Source: Pyrodictium sp.
Lineage (GTDB): Archaea; Thermoproteota; Thermoprotei_A; Sulfolobales; Pyrodictiaceae
DNA length: 60,049 bases
Direction: 5' to 3'
Assembly: GCA_013540595.1 (NCBI GenBank)
Contig: JABXKE010000002.1
Coordinates: 1 to 60,049, forward strand
Positions within the stretch are counted from its first letter, which is position 1. Each line of letters starts with the position of its first letter. The notes beneath the pieces were generated by a model. It was not told where the DNA came from. It saw only the letters and a list, made by a program, of their open reading frames with translations, and made no database searches. A program made the translations under genes and the position numbers. Below, in pieces: positions 26,917 to 34,737 of this stretch.

Positions 26917-27030
26917 CGGTCCCTATGCTCGTAGTCCAGCTAAAATTAGCGTAGCGGCTCAATCCATGGGAGTCTCGTCACGGTTCAGCGACCGCTAATT
27001 CATATCACCGCCCACTTCCATACAGTCTTC

Positions 27031-27369
27031 CTACCGGTCTCCTATCATAAATGCTGCTCCGCAACTTTCGGCTGCTCGCACTAGAGTTTCAATCAGCCTT
27101 ACGGCGTCTATTGGGTCTGTGCAGCGGATCACCACTCTTATGGAGTGCGTTGGTGGCCCCAGCGGAGGGGTCAGCTGCGGCGGCTGCCTGATGCTTGCAG
27201 ACGCAAGTGTGAAGCAGCCGCTCCTTGCCGAGGCTATCCATGCCAGGGTCTTATGGTGCGTGCATACGCTCGCGCTGCAAAGCTCTGACTTTAAGGCCTT
27301 CATACACCTCTCAAGACCCTCTGGGGTGGCAACGAGGATCTCGCCTCGAACTGTGTGTATCGGCTCCAC
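27031..27369 (-). CDS. Hypothetical protein downstream of moaA-like gene
   Basis: A 112-residue protein I do not recognise. It starts (GTG at 27369) 6 bp after the stop of the MoaA-like gene with GGTGA just upstream, so it is very likely co-transcribed with that gene. The C-terminal half (THSIRVVIRCTDPIDAVRLIE, then TLVRAAESCGA) looks like a beta-alpha-beta unit. Two Cys-His pairs (CSASVCTHHK) are present in the middle. Confidence 0.55.
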   Translation of the reverse strand: MEPIHTVRGEILVATPEGLERCMKALKSELCSASVCTHHKTLAWIASARSGCFTLASASIRQPPQLTPPLGPPTHSIRVVIRCTDPIDAVRLIETLVRAAESCGAAFMIGDR

Positions 27370-27375
27370 AGTGTG

Positions 27376-28464
27376 TCACCGCGCTTCAGTGTAGCCATAC
27401 CAGCTAGCGGTATCCAGCTCTTTCTTTGACAGAAGGTCGAGGCTGCCGTCCCTCTTAGCTATTCCAAGCCTGAACGGCGCCCTTCGCCTAGCTGGTAGCG
27501 GTATTCCGTCCCTTGCAGGGAACAGGAACGTTGGTCTTCGCAGGGAGTTTGCCTCTCTTATAGCGTCTATGACAGCCTCTACCTTCTCTTCGAAGCTCAT
27601 GCTGGCTCGCAGCCTCCCCCTAACATCTACGGGCTTTCCCCTCCAGTTCAAGCACGGCAGTATCTTGAAGTCGTAAGTTACCCTCATCCTGGTGCACGCG
27701 CTGCAGAAAAGGTAGTTGCCCACAGGCCCCACGAGCTCTACACGTACCCCGTTGTCGAGCAGGAGCACAGGGCGATTGTGGAGCCCCAGCCTATAGCGTA
27801 TCTCGACTATTCTCTCTTCGAGCATCTCAAGAACGCGCCAGCGAGGCAAATGGTGGTCCCTGAATCTGAACCTAGCTTTCCCCACAGGGTGGAGCTCTAT
27901 CAGCTGGAGCGTGGCATCGAGTTTAGCTGCGAGGTCAATTAGCCTTTCCAGGTCTCCAACGTTTAGATTGCGCAGCACGACGAAGTTTATCTTGATCCTT
28001 ATGCCGTACTCCCGAGCCAGCTGCAGGTTCTCTATAACCCTCGAAAAGAGCTTCGCTCCGGTAACCTTCTCGAAGGTTGAGGGAGATGCAGCATGCAAGC
28101 TCACATTTATATGGTCGAGGCCGTGCTCAGACAGCTTCCCGATATGCTTGTGCAGGTACGATGCGTTGGTAGTCATCGATACGTAAGGCCGTCCATAGCT
28201 CTTCAATATCTCAACGATATCCGGCAGGTCCTCCCTGAGCGTAGGCTCCCCTCCAGTTATCTTGTAAGCCTCTATAGACAGCCTCTTACCGGCTGCGGCT
28301 AAGATCTCGATCTCCTCAAGGCTCAGCTCCTCTTCGGCGCTGCGCCCCTCTTTGTAGCCCTCCATGTGGCAGAAGAAGCACCGGAAGTTGCACCTGCCGG
28401 TAACCATTACCCTTAGGTTAGTGAGAGGGCGGCCGTAAGCATCCACGAGCCTCAGAGCAGGCAC
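27376..28464 (-). CDS. moaA: MoaA-like GTP 3',8-cyclase (radical SAM)
   Basis: Radical SAM enzyme for the first step of molybdopterin (tungstopterin) cofactor synthesis. The N-terminal cluster motif is GRCNFRCFFCHMEG (CxxxCxxC) and KITGGEPTLREDL follows. The second cluster is FLFCSACTRMRVTYDFKILPC (CxxC...C), a MoaA hallmark. The protein (362 residues) extends past the usual C-terminus by about 45 residues and does not end in the Gly-Gly typical of bacterial MoaA, so activity may differ in detail. No other cofactor genes are adjacent. Confidence 0.85.
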   Translation of the reverse strand: MPALRLVDAYGRPLTNLRVMVTGRCNFRCFFCHMEGYKEGRSAEEELSLEEIEILAAAGKRLSIEAYKITGGEPTLREDLPDIVEILKSYGRPYVSMTTNASYLHKHIGKLSEHGLDHINVSLHAASPSTFEKVTGAKLFSRVIENLQLAREYGIRIKINFVVLRNLNVGDLERLIDLAAKLDATLQLIELHPVGKARFRFRDHHLPRWRVLEMLEERIVEIRYRLGLHNRPVLLLDNGVRVELVGPVGNYLFCSACTRMRVTYDFKILPCLNWRGKPVDVRGRLRASMSFEEKVEAVIDAIREANSLRRPTFLFPARDGIPLPARRRAPFRLGIAKRDGSLDLLSKKELDTASWYGYTEAR

Positions 28465-28724
28465 CTATGTGGAGTAGATCGCTTGTTGGATGGAAATATG
28501 CCTAGCCCCGCACATGCATGGGGCTCTGCTGCTTAGAGGATGGCTGGAGGAAGGCGGGTTGCTGTATGGAAGCTTGTAGGGTTAAATAGCTCAATACAAG
28601 GTAAAGGGAAAAAACTGCCGGGTTCCGACCTATAGTCCTTGAGAGGGCTGGTGCAGGAAGCAATACAATCTTACAGCAGGTACCCTCTAGGCGAGATCAA
28701 TAGTGTTGGCGGAAGTGGTGAAGG

Positions 28725-28943
28725 ATGGAGCTGCAGGAGGTATCCTGTCCGCGCTGCGGCAACAGAATGGAGCTATGGGTCGAGGTGGAGCTTAAGAACG
28801 GGAACGGTAGGAGAATCCGCTATTACTACAAGTGTCCTAGATGCCTAAACCGGTTGGAGGATCTGACGGTAAGCATTGAGCGGAAGAACGGCAAGCTGGT
28901 GCTAGAGGCTGAGGAGAGGATCTACGTGCTCAGAAGGAGGTGA
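28725..28943 (+). CDS. Small zinc-ribbon protein
   Basis: A 72-residue protein with two CPRC knuckles, CPRCGNRMELW and YYYKCPRCLNRLED, spaced as in a zinc ribbon, plus a basic C-terminus. The ATG at 28725 is preceded by GGTGA at normal distance. Probably a nucleic-acid or protein-binding ribbon; the partner is unknown. A T-rich run (CTTTTTTTTC near 28952) follows and may end transcription. The 260 bp before it hold a short hairpin (AGCCCC...GGGGCT near 28503-28524) and a TATA-like GGTTAAATAG near 28579, but no other gene. Confidence 0.75.
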   Translation: MELQEVSCPRCGNRMELWVEVELKNGNGRRIRYYYKCPRCLNRLEDLTVSIERKNGKLVLEAEERIYVLRRR

Positions 28944-28950
28944 ACGCCGC

Positions 28951-28961
28951 TCTTTTTTTCA
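28951..28961 (+). terminator. T-rich terminator after zinc-ribbon gene
   Basis: TCTTTTTTTTC about 10 bp after the stop codon is the usual form of an archaeal intrinsic terminator (poly-T without a strong stem). Confidence 0.45.
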
Positions 28962-29086
28962 AACGCACAGCAGGTAGGGCTAGTGTAACTTATTAACAGA
29001 TGCGGTTAAATGCCGCCTCCCCGCAATCTTAATGCTGCTGGTAAGCGGTGCCTGCAAGCACGGCTCTTCCTGGGTGCTGAGGAAGC

Positions 29087-29716
29087 TTGATCAAAGTCCT
29101 CGAGCGCCTGGTGCAGGCTCTACGCGAGCTGCGGAACCTAGGCAGGTACGCTGCAATACTTGAAGCTAAGAGCATCGCTAGGAGGATGTTTGTGACCAAC
29201 AGCTTCGATGGGCTCTTGTCCTCTCTCGGTGTTCTCTTGGGATCCTACATCGCTGGGGAGGAGAGCATAGGAAGCTACATCGGAGCTGTAATCGGTGCAT
29301 CCTTCTCGCTTGGGTTCTTCAGCGGGTTTGTTGCAACGTTCCTCTCCGAGCGGGCTGAGAGGCTTAGGGAGCTGAGGAGAACCGAGCAGGCTATGGCGCG
29401 CCCGCTCTCAGACACTATATATGGGAAAGCAGCTCGCGTCGTGCCTCTCTATGTTTCTGTATGGAGCGGTATCGGTGCGGCAGTTCTTCCGGCTGTCGGT
29501 GTCTCTCCACTGCTGTTGGCAAGGCTTGGAATACTGACCGCCAGCATGAGGACGCTTGTTTTTGCATCTGCAGCGGTAATGCTCGCAGAGCTGTTCCTAA
29601 TAGGTGTCTACCTTGGAAGGATCAGCGGCGAGAATCCCCTGGTAAGCGGGCTGAGGACGGCAGCAATAGGCCTAGCAGCCGTGGCTCTGTTCACCCTCAT
29701 AGGTATAGCGAGGTGA
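29087..29716 (+). CDS. VIT1/CCC1-like membrane transporter
   Basis: A 209-residue membrane protein with about five hydrophobic segments. FVTNSFDGLLSSLGVLLGSYIAG near residue 40 matches the first membrane segment of the VIT1/CCC1 family of iron/manganese transporters. The charged loop after the second segment (LSERAERLRELRRTEQAMAR) lies where the family's metal-binding domain sits, but it is short here. Start is TTG at 29087. Followed after 7 bp by the HD-domain gene. Confidence 0.75.
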   Translation: MIKVLERLVQALRELRNLGRYAAILEAKSIARRMFVTNSFDGLLSSLGVLLGSYIAGEESIGSYIGAVIGASFSLGFFSGFVATFLSERAERLRELRRTEQAMARPLSDTIYGKAARVVPLYVSVWSGIGAAVLPAVGVSPLLLARLGILTASMRTLVFASAAVMLAELFLIGVYLGRISGENPLVSGLRTAAIGLAAVALFTLIGIAR

Positions 29717-29723
29717 GGATCTC

Positions 29724-30524
29724 GTGGCGGCCTCGGGACAGCGAAGAGATCCTCACCTGCTCGGATCCGCCGGAAGTCCTCATAGGCTTGGCGACTGCAG
29801 CTCCAAGCTAGAGGAGTTGTGCCAGAGGTACTGGTGGTGTCCAAGTCTTGTAAGGCTTTCCGCTGCGCTTCAGGGCCTTGACGATATCCACGGTATCCCC
29901 CACACAGTGAGGGTTCTCTGCAACGTGCTTCAACTGCTGGAGAGGCTCGAACCTAGCCAGCGCCTCGAGGTAGACGAGGAGTCCCTGCTTATAGCAACGC
30001 TCCTGCACGATACGGGCCGGGCGCTGGAGCATCAGACAGGCAGGCATCATGCGGAGCTGGGAGCCCTAATAGCGGATGCTGTGGCCCGCCTCATGCGGCT
30101 AGACGGAAACCGTATTGAGAAGATAAAGAGTATCATCGTCGAGCACAGCTTCAGCTTTGGGGAGAAGCCCCGGAGCATTGAGTCCTGCATACTTAGCGAC
30201 GCTGACAAGCTCGATGCGCTGGGCATGGTGGGTCTATATAGGGCCATAGGTACCGGAGCCCGTGTAGGAAGGAACATTGAAGGGACTATAGGCCACTATT
30301 ACGAGAAACTCGCCATCCTCCCCGACAAGATGTGTCTTGAAGTCTCAAAAAGCCTCGCAAGGGAAAGGCTCACCTCCCTTGCGGCATCTATAGAGACTCT
30401 GGAGAGTGAGCTCAGCCAGTATGTCGGTAGCATTAAATTGGTTTTGGGCAAAATCGTGAAGCTGGGATTGCCTGGTGGCGGCTCCGCTGAGCATCCTCCT
30501 CCTGGTGATAGACGGCGCGGCTGA
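29724..30524 (+). CDS. HD-domain phosphohydrolase
   Basis: A metal-dependent HD hydrolase. Motifs in order: DIHGIPHTVRVL (first His), LLHDTGRALEHQTGRHHAEL (the HD pair and following His residues) and LSDADKLDALGMVG (final Asp). The open frame begins with GTG at 29724, but the first 30 residues are low-quality; TTG at 29817, preceded by GAGG, is a likely start and would give about 235 residues. It probably acts on nucleotides or other phosphate esters. Its 3' end overlaps the start of apgM by 50 bp. Confidence 0.8.
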   Translation: MAASGQRRDPHLLGSAGSPHRLGDCSSKLEELCQRYWWCPSLVRLSAALQGLDDIHGIPHTVRVLCNVLQLLERLEPSQRLEVDEESLLIATLLHDTGRALEHQTGRHHAELGALIADAVARLMRLDGNRIEKIKSIIVEHSFSFGEKPRSIESCILSDADKLDALGMVGLYRAIGTGARVGRNIEGTIGHYYEKLAILPDKMCLEVSKSLARERLTSLAASIETLESELSQYVGSIKLVLGKIVKLGLPGGGSAEHPPPGDRRRG

Positions 30525-31758
30525 CTCCATAGAGGACTCTGAAACCCCCCTCTCAGCTGCACACGCCCCTGGCCTCCGGGAGCTGGAGCGTCATGCAGTA
30601 TGTGGAACACACTACCCAGTAGGCCCTGGAATAGCGCCGGAGAGCGATACAGCTACGATGTCTCTTCTGGGCTACGATCCGGAGAGGTACTACACGGGGC
30701 GGGGCCCCCTTGAGGCTCTCGGTGCGGGGCTATCCATCCGCGAGGGCTTTGAGGTTGCCTTTAGGGCTAACTTTGCCACAGTAGATCCCAGATCCAGGAA
30801 GGTGATCGATAGACGTGCAGGGCGCAGCCTAACGAGTGAGGAGGCTAGGAAGCTTGCGGCAGACCTGGATGGCCTTAAGCTTCGTGGAGGTGAGGGCTAT
30901 GCTAGGGTAGCTCCCACGGTGGGTCACAGGGCAGTGGTGATAATAGGGTCTTCAAGGAGGCTCAGCGACAATGTAGACAACATAGATCCGGCCTACAGAA
31001 GAAGGGGCAGGGTATCCGAGGCTGTGAGCAGCTTTGACCCGAAGCTGCCAAGATGCAAACCGCTAGATAGTAGCCCCGAGGCGGCATTCACATGCAACCT
31101 CGTTGACGAGTTCGTGGAGAAGAGCATAGAGGTGCTGGATCGGCACCCCGTTAACGTGGATAGGGAGAGGCGCGGCCTCCTTAAAGCCAACGTGCTGCTC
31201 CTCCGCGACCCCGGCGCCAGCCTTCCCAGGATGCCCCCCATATCGGAGCACCTAGGTCTAGACTCTGCAGCAGCTGTGGCTGAGATGCCCGTGGAGATAG
31301 GGATAGCAAGGGCTGCGGGAATGAAGGTTTACAGAGTGTCTTTCCCATCTGGATCGCTGGAGAGAGACTTGCCCGAAAGGCTCAGAGCAGCGCTGATGGC
31401 GCTTGAAGACGGCTCATCTCTGGTATATGTTCACTTGAAGGGTCCCGATGAGCCTGGTCACGACGGTAGTTTCGAGGGAAAGGTCCGTGCCATCGAGGCC
31501 ATAGACAAGATGTTCGTGAGGCCCCTACTGGACAAGGTGAACCTGGAGGACGTCGGGGTGATCGTTACTTCTGACCATGCAACGCCGTGGAGGCTTAAGG
31601 CGCACAGCAGCGACCCTGTACCCTGGATGGTATCTCACCCGTCAATAAGGTCCAGTGTGGCTTTCAGCGAGAGGAGCTGCTGGGAGCAGGGGAGAAGGCT
31701 GGACTATGCATGGCAGCTTCTCCCGCTCGCCCTAGCGACACTAGGGTTAAGGAGGTGA
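30475..31758 (+). CDS. apgM: Cofactor-independent phosphoglycerate mutase, archaeal type
   Basis: Alkaline-phosphatase-superfamily enzyme converting 3-phosphoglycerate to 2-phosphoglycerate in glycolysis and gluconeogenesis. The N-terminal metal Asp is in LLLVIDGAADS and the catalytic Ser region is ESDTATMSLLGYDPE with YYTGRGPLEALG. The C-terminal metal motifs are HLKGPDEPGHDG and VIVTSDHATPW. The 427 residues match archaeal ApgM. It starts with GTG inside the end of the HD gene, suggesting translational coupling. Confidence 0.93.
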   Translation: MAAPLSILLLVIDGAADSIEDSETPLSAAHAPGLRELERHAVCGTHYPVGPGIAPESDTATMSLLGYDPERYYTGRGPLEALGAGLSIREGFEVAFRANFATVDPRSRKVIDRRAGRSLTSEEARKLAADLDGLKLRGGEGYARVAPTVGHRAVVIIGSSRRLSDNVDNIDPAYRRRGRVSEAVSSFDPKLPRCKPLDSSPEAAFTCNLVDEFVEKSIEVLDRHPVNVDRERRGLLKANVLLLRDPGASLPRMPPISEHLGLDSAAAVAEMPVEIGIARAAGMKVYRVSFPSGSLERDLPERLRAALMALEDGSSLVYVHLKGPDEPGHDGSFEGKVRAIEAIDKMFVRPLLDKVNLEDVGVIVTSDHATPWRLKAHSSDPVPWMVSHPSIRSSVAFSERSCWEQGRRLDYAWQLLPLALATLGLRR

Positions 31759-32076
31759 TCTAGGAGGCAGCGTCGCTAGAGGGTTCTCAGCAGCGCCCAA
31801 GGCATCATCAGCCGAAAACTTCAGTTCCGGTCCACTTCAGCATCCACGTACTTAAGTGCTGGACATCCATCAAAAAGACGGCGTGCTACCCTTGATATTG
31901 ATCTGTGCCTCCAGCACGGGTTGCGGTCCTATCGAGTATATCTGTGTAGCGGCTGCGCAGCCGGTGCATTAACGTAATAGTTTCCCATCAAATGAGCATA
32001 CATGTTTCGGAGGCCTAGCGCGTGGTAGGGGATGAGGAGCCCAAAGTTACGTGAGTAAGCGATGATCACGGCCCTC
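31759..32076. other. 318-bp intergenic region with 14-bp palindrome
   Basis: No gene found. The perfect palindrome CGGCTGCGCAGCCG lies at 31950-31963; in RNA it would form a hairpin, in DNA a dimer-binding site. On the minus strand, sequences resembling C'/D boxes (CTGATGA and CTGA, near 31790-31815) occur, but no good C box accompanies them. The gene to the right ends here and apgM ends on the left, so the region mainly receives two transcript ends. Confidence 0.35.
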
Positions 32077-32811
32077 CTATCCGACCCTAAATCTGACCGA
32101 CCTTAGAAACCCAAGCCTCGAAAGACACCTTAGGTAGCGCTCTGTATCGTCCTTACGTGCGCTGGCGGACTTGACACACCTGGCCACATCGAGAAGCGTC
32201 CAGTAGTCGTCCTCCAGGAATGGGCCCTGGAGCCTTATCGCGGACCAGCAGGACCGCGAGACTATCACCTCGCCGAGCCCCCCTTGCGCCATGAAATCGG
32301 CAGCGGACTCCAGGTCTCTCCACGATGGATAGCATGTAGGGTTCGGGTGTGTGTGTACGAAGTAGGTCCCTGGGATGCTTGGCAGCTCAACTTTATCCTC
32401 ACTTCCAGTTCCCACCGCGACCTCCCCGTTCCATCCAAGTAGGACGAAGTACTCTACTCTGCGTTGTGCCAAGTTTGCAGCCCACGGCACGAGGTCCTTA
32501 GTCACAACGTTCTCGGCTTGATCTAAGAGGTAGCCTATCGAAACCCCCCACCCGTCATTTGCACATTCAACGCTGTACTCTATGACTGGAACCCTCAGTA
32601 TCTTCTCTACACCTCGTCTCAAGTCGTCGAGGGGCTCACTGCAACCGCCCCGATCCACGATCCGGATGAGAGGGATACTGTCGTCGCAGCTGACGCTGAC
32701 CTCTACATCCCTCTCCGCACTCTCCATGTAGCTGAGTGCAAGGTGGAACGCTATGCCTATGCAGGCTATGCGCCTTGCAGCCCTCTTGACCTGCCCCGGT
32801 ATATCCTCCAT
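32077..32811 (-). CDS. JAMM/MPN-domain protein
   Basis: A 244-residue protein whose C-terminal half carries an exact JAMM metal motif, H-x-H-x7-S-x2-D: H153 and H155 in FVHTHPNP, S163 and D166 in YPSWRD; E130 is a candidate for the upstream catalytic Glu. JAMM proteins are zinc isopeptidases that remove ubiquitin-like tags, or act in related reactions. Residues 1-110 form a separate unrecognised domain, which is unusual for archaeal JAMM enzymes. No ubiquitin-like SAMP or E1-like gene is adjacent. Substrate unknown. Confidence 0.75.
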   Translation of the reverse strand: MEDIPGQVKRAARRIACIGIAFHLALSYMESAERDVEVSVSCDDSIPLIRIVDRGGCSEPLDDLRRGVEKILRVPVIEYSVECANDGWGVSIGYLLDQAENVVTKDLVPWAANLAQRRVEYFVLLGWNGEVAVGTGSEDKVELPSIPGTYFVHTHPNPTCYPSWRDLESAADFMAQGGLGEVIVSRSCWSAIRLQGPFLEDDYWTLLDVARCVKSASARKDDTERYLRCLSRLGFLRSVRFRVG

Positions 32812-32877
32812 TCTGCGTGCTCCTGGTAGAAGGTGTTTGGAATCTGCATGTAAAATTGCTTTAAGTTGTGTATGCGG

Positions 32878-34272
32878 TTACAAGCCAGCGTATTCGTACA
32901 CCTCTACAGGGCTTGGGTAGCCTGCTAGCCTCCGCGCCTCGTGCCGTTTGATGTCAATGTACGCCTCCAGGAGCTCGCGGGAGAATACATGCTGCAGGTA
33001 TTCGTTGTCGGACTCCAGCTCGTCCAGCGCCTCTTCGAGGGTTCGTGGCAGCTCTCTAATCCCCATCTTCCTCCTCACGGCGGGATCTAGGCTGTAGGCG
33101 TTCCTGTCCAAGGGGTCCCCGGGATCTATCTTTTTCTTTATGCCGTCAAGGCCAGCCGCAACTATTGCGGCTAGCGCCAGATACGGGTTTGAAGATGGGT
33201 CTGGTGCTCTGAACTCGATTCTCACGCTCCGCGGGCTAGGTTGCGTGTACGCAGGCACTCTAATCACAGCGCTTCTGTTTGACTTGCCCCATACTATGTA
33301 GACGGGAGCCTCATAGCCCGGAACCAGCCTACGGTAGCTGTTGACTGTCGGTGCGACTATGGCTGCAAGAGACCTGGCGTGCTCCAGGAGACCCCCTATA
33401 AAGTAGCGAGCCTCCTGGCTGAGTCCAGCATACTCGTCGCTCTCGTCGTAGAAGGCGTTGTGGCTTCCCCGCCACAAACTAACGTGGACATGCATCCCGT
33501 TGCCATTGTCGGCAGCCACGGGTTTTGGCATAAAGAGGGCCGTCATGCCTTGCAGCGCGGCTATGTTGCGCGCAACGTACTTTATGGTAACCACGCGGTC
33601 GGCGGTCAAGGTAAGTGTTCCAGCCTCAAAGTCTATCTCGACTTGGCCTAAGGCTGCGACCTCGTGGTGGTGGGCCTCTACCTTGATGCCAAAGCTGTCC
33701 TCAAGAGTTTCGGCTATCTCGTTTCTTACGTGACCGACCCTGTCTATGGGTTGAGGCATGAAGTACGCGTCCTTGATCCTCTGAAGCCCCTGAGACCCCT
33801 CCATAGGCAGCTCGGATGAGACAACCTTGTAGCACAGCCCCTGGAGGGGGTTGTGCACGTCTATGGTGATACTGTCCACAAGCATGAACTCAACTTCAAC
33901 TCCCACAAGGGCGGAGTACCCATAGGCGCTCAACACCTGCTCAGCCTTCTGCGCGGCGGCTCTTGGGTCCCTCTCGAACCTCCTATCCTGTTTGTAAATG
34001 TCGGATATTGCTCTAGCCGTATACTTCCTCCAGGGTAGACGCGCTGTTGTACTCATGTCCGGCAGCAGCGCTAGATCGCTTTCCTCTATGCCGGCAAACC
34101 CCTTAACGCTGCTGCCATCTAGTAATGGGAGAGGCTCCCCTTTTGCAGCTTCTTCGTAGGGCACAGTTACGGCTCTCAGATATCCGGCAAGGTCTGTGAA
34201 GTGTAGCTCCATCCATCTAAAACTGTCCTTGGCTCCAATATGGCTTCTCAATTTTTGCCCGGTTCCTAGCAT
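32878..34272 (-). CDS. glnA: Glutamine synthetase
   Basis: Type I glutamine synthetase fold, making glutamine from glutamate, ammonia and ATP. Metal and substrate motifs: VGVEVEFMLVD, EAHHHEVAALGQVEIDF, NGNGMHVHVSLW, NSYRRLVPGYEAP and RSAVIRVPAYTQP, with IEFRAPDPSSNPYLALAA near the end. The frame is open to 34326; the ATG at 34272 gives a conventional N-terminus and I use it. A TATA-like ATATACGGG lies near 34355-34363 on the minus strand. The upstream intergenic region contains a striking inverted repeat. Adenylylation-type control is not evident in archaea. Confidence 0.93.
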   Translation of the reverse strand: MLGTGQKLRSHIGAKDSFRWMELHFTDLAGYLRAVTVPYEEAAKGEPLPLLDGSSVKGFAGIEESDLALLPDMSTTARLPWRKYTARAISDIYKQDRRFERDPRAAAQKAEQVLSAYGYSALVGVEVEFMLVDSITIDVHNPLQGLCYKVVSSELPMEGSQGLQRIKDAYFMPQPIDRVGHVRNEIAETLEDSFGIKVEAHHHEVAALGQVEIDFEAGTLTLTADRVVTIKYVARNIAALQGMTALFMPKPVAADNGNGMHVHVSLWRGSHNAFYDESDEYAGLSQEARYFIGGLLEHARSLAAIVAPTVNSYRRLVPGYEAPVYIVWGKSNRSAVIRVPAYTQPSPRSVRIEFRAPDPSSNPYLALAAIVAAGLDGIKKKIDPGDPLDRNAYSLDPAVRRKMGIRELPRTLEEALDELESDNEYLQHVFSRELLEAYIDIKRHEARRLAGYPSPVEVYEYAGL

Positions 34273-34404
34273 GACTTCTCGAACACTATTTCTAGATTTA
34301 GGCCATGAGTGTGGACAAACGTTCATGAAATACCAGATCTGTTGTGATAAAACCCGTATATTGAAGGCGGCTCGCCAGGTACTGTGTGTACAAGAGCAGC
34401 GTTC

Positions 34405-34465
34405 CCCACCCGCCGTGACTTTTCACTATCTTTATCTTTAATTACTTTTAATCACGGCGGGTGGG
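34405..34465. repeat. Perfect 14-bp inverted repeat around an AT-rich 33-bp core
   Basis: Left arm CCCACCCGCCGTGA (34405-34418) and right arm TCACGGCGGGTGGG (34452-34465) are exact inverse complements. The core between them is strongly AT-rich and contains TATA-like words (TTTAATTAC, TTTTAATC). It could be a hairpin, a terminator, the ends of a tiny non-autonomous element, or a promoter flanked by operators. No target duplication is obvious at the outer edges. Confidence 0.85.
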
Positions 34466-34469
34466 TCAT

Positions 34470-34660
34470 CACGCTCCCTCTCGGGGCCCCTCACCGCGGT
34501 AGTCCGCGGGTCTCGGAACCCCGAGGTCACCGCTACACTTACGGGGGCTCCAGCCTAACATGTCTTGCAGAGCCACAACGAGAGCACGCCGCTGCAGAAA
34601 GGCTACGCGTAGACAGGCACACGGCAAGTGCGGCAATCACAGCAACGGGGAGCCTAGGCA
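34470..34660. other. Hairpin-rich intergenic region, candidate structured RNA
   Basis: No open frame of coding character, but many nested complementary words. CTCGGGG (34480-34486) pairs with CCCCGAG (34519-34525), enclosing CCGCGG/CCGCGG (34494-34499 and 34504-34509). GGCTCC (34546-34551) pairs with GGAGCC (34649-34654), enclosing GCCGC (34588-34592)/GCGGC (34630-34634) and the palindrome CTACGCGTAG (34603-34612). Either strand could be transcribed; TATA-like sequences lie on both sides. I looked for SRP, RNase P and 5S signatures and did not find them. Confidence 0.4.
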
Positions 34661-34737
34661 TTAAAAATCTTCAAAGCCGATTAAAGGTTATGCAAACCTG
34701 AAGCAGCCTTTGTTGCCCAGGCTTATCGGCTATGCGG

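Noticed and set aside
26959-27008. Minus-strand sequence upstream of argF resembling a C/D box RNA (D' CTGA and C' GTGACGA spaced by 3 nt)
   Set aside because: The outer boxes are poor (GTGATAT and TTGA) and I could not find a target for either guide, so it is below my threshold.
31785-31850. Minus-strand CTGATGA and CTGA boxes after apgM
   Set aside because: Only half of the C/D layout is good, spacing is long and no guide target is recognised.
34470-34660. Structured region as SRP RNA, RNase P RNA or 5S rRNA
   Set aside because: The SRP helix 8 GNAR/AGCAG motif, the RNase P GGAAAGUCC core and 5S signatures are not present on either strand.
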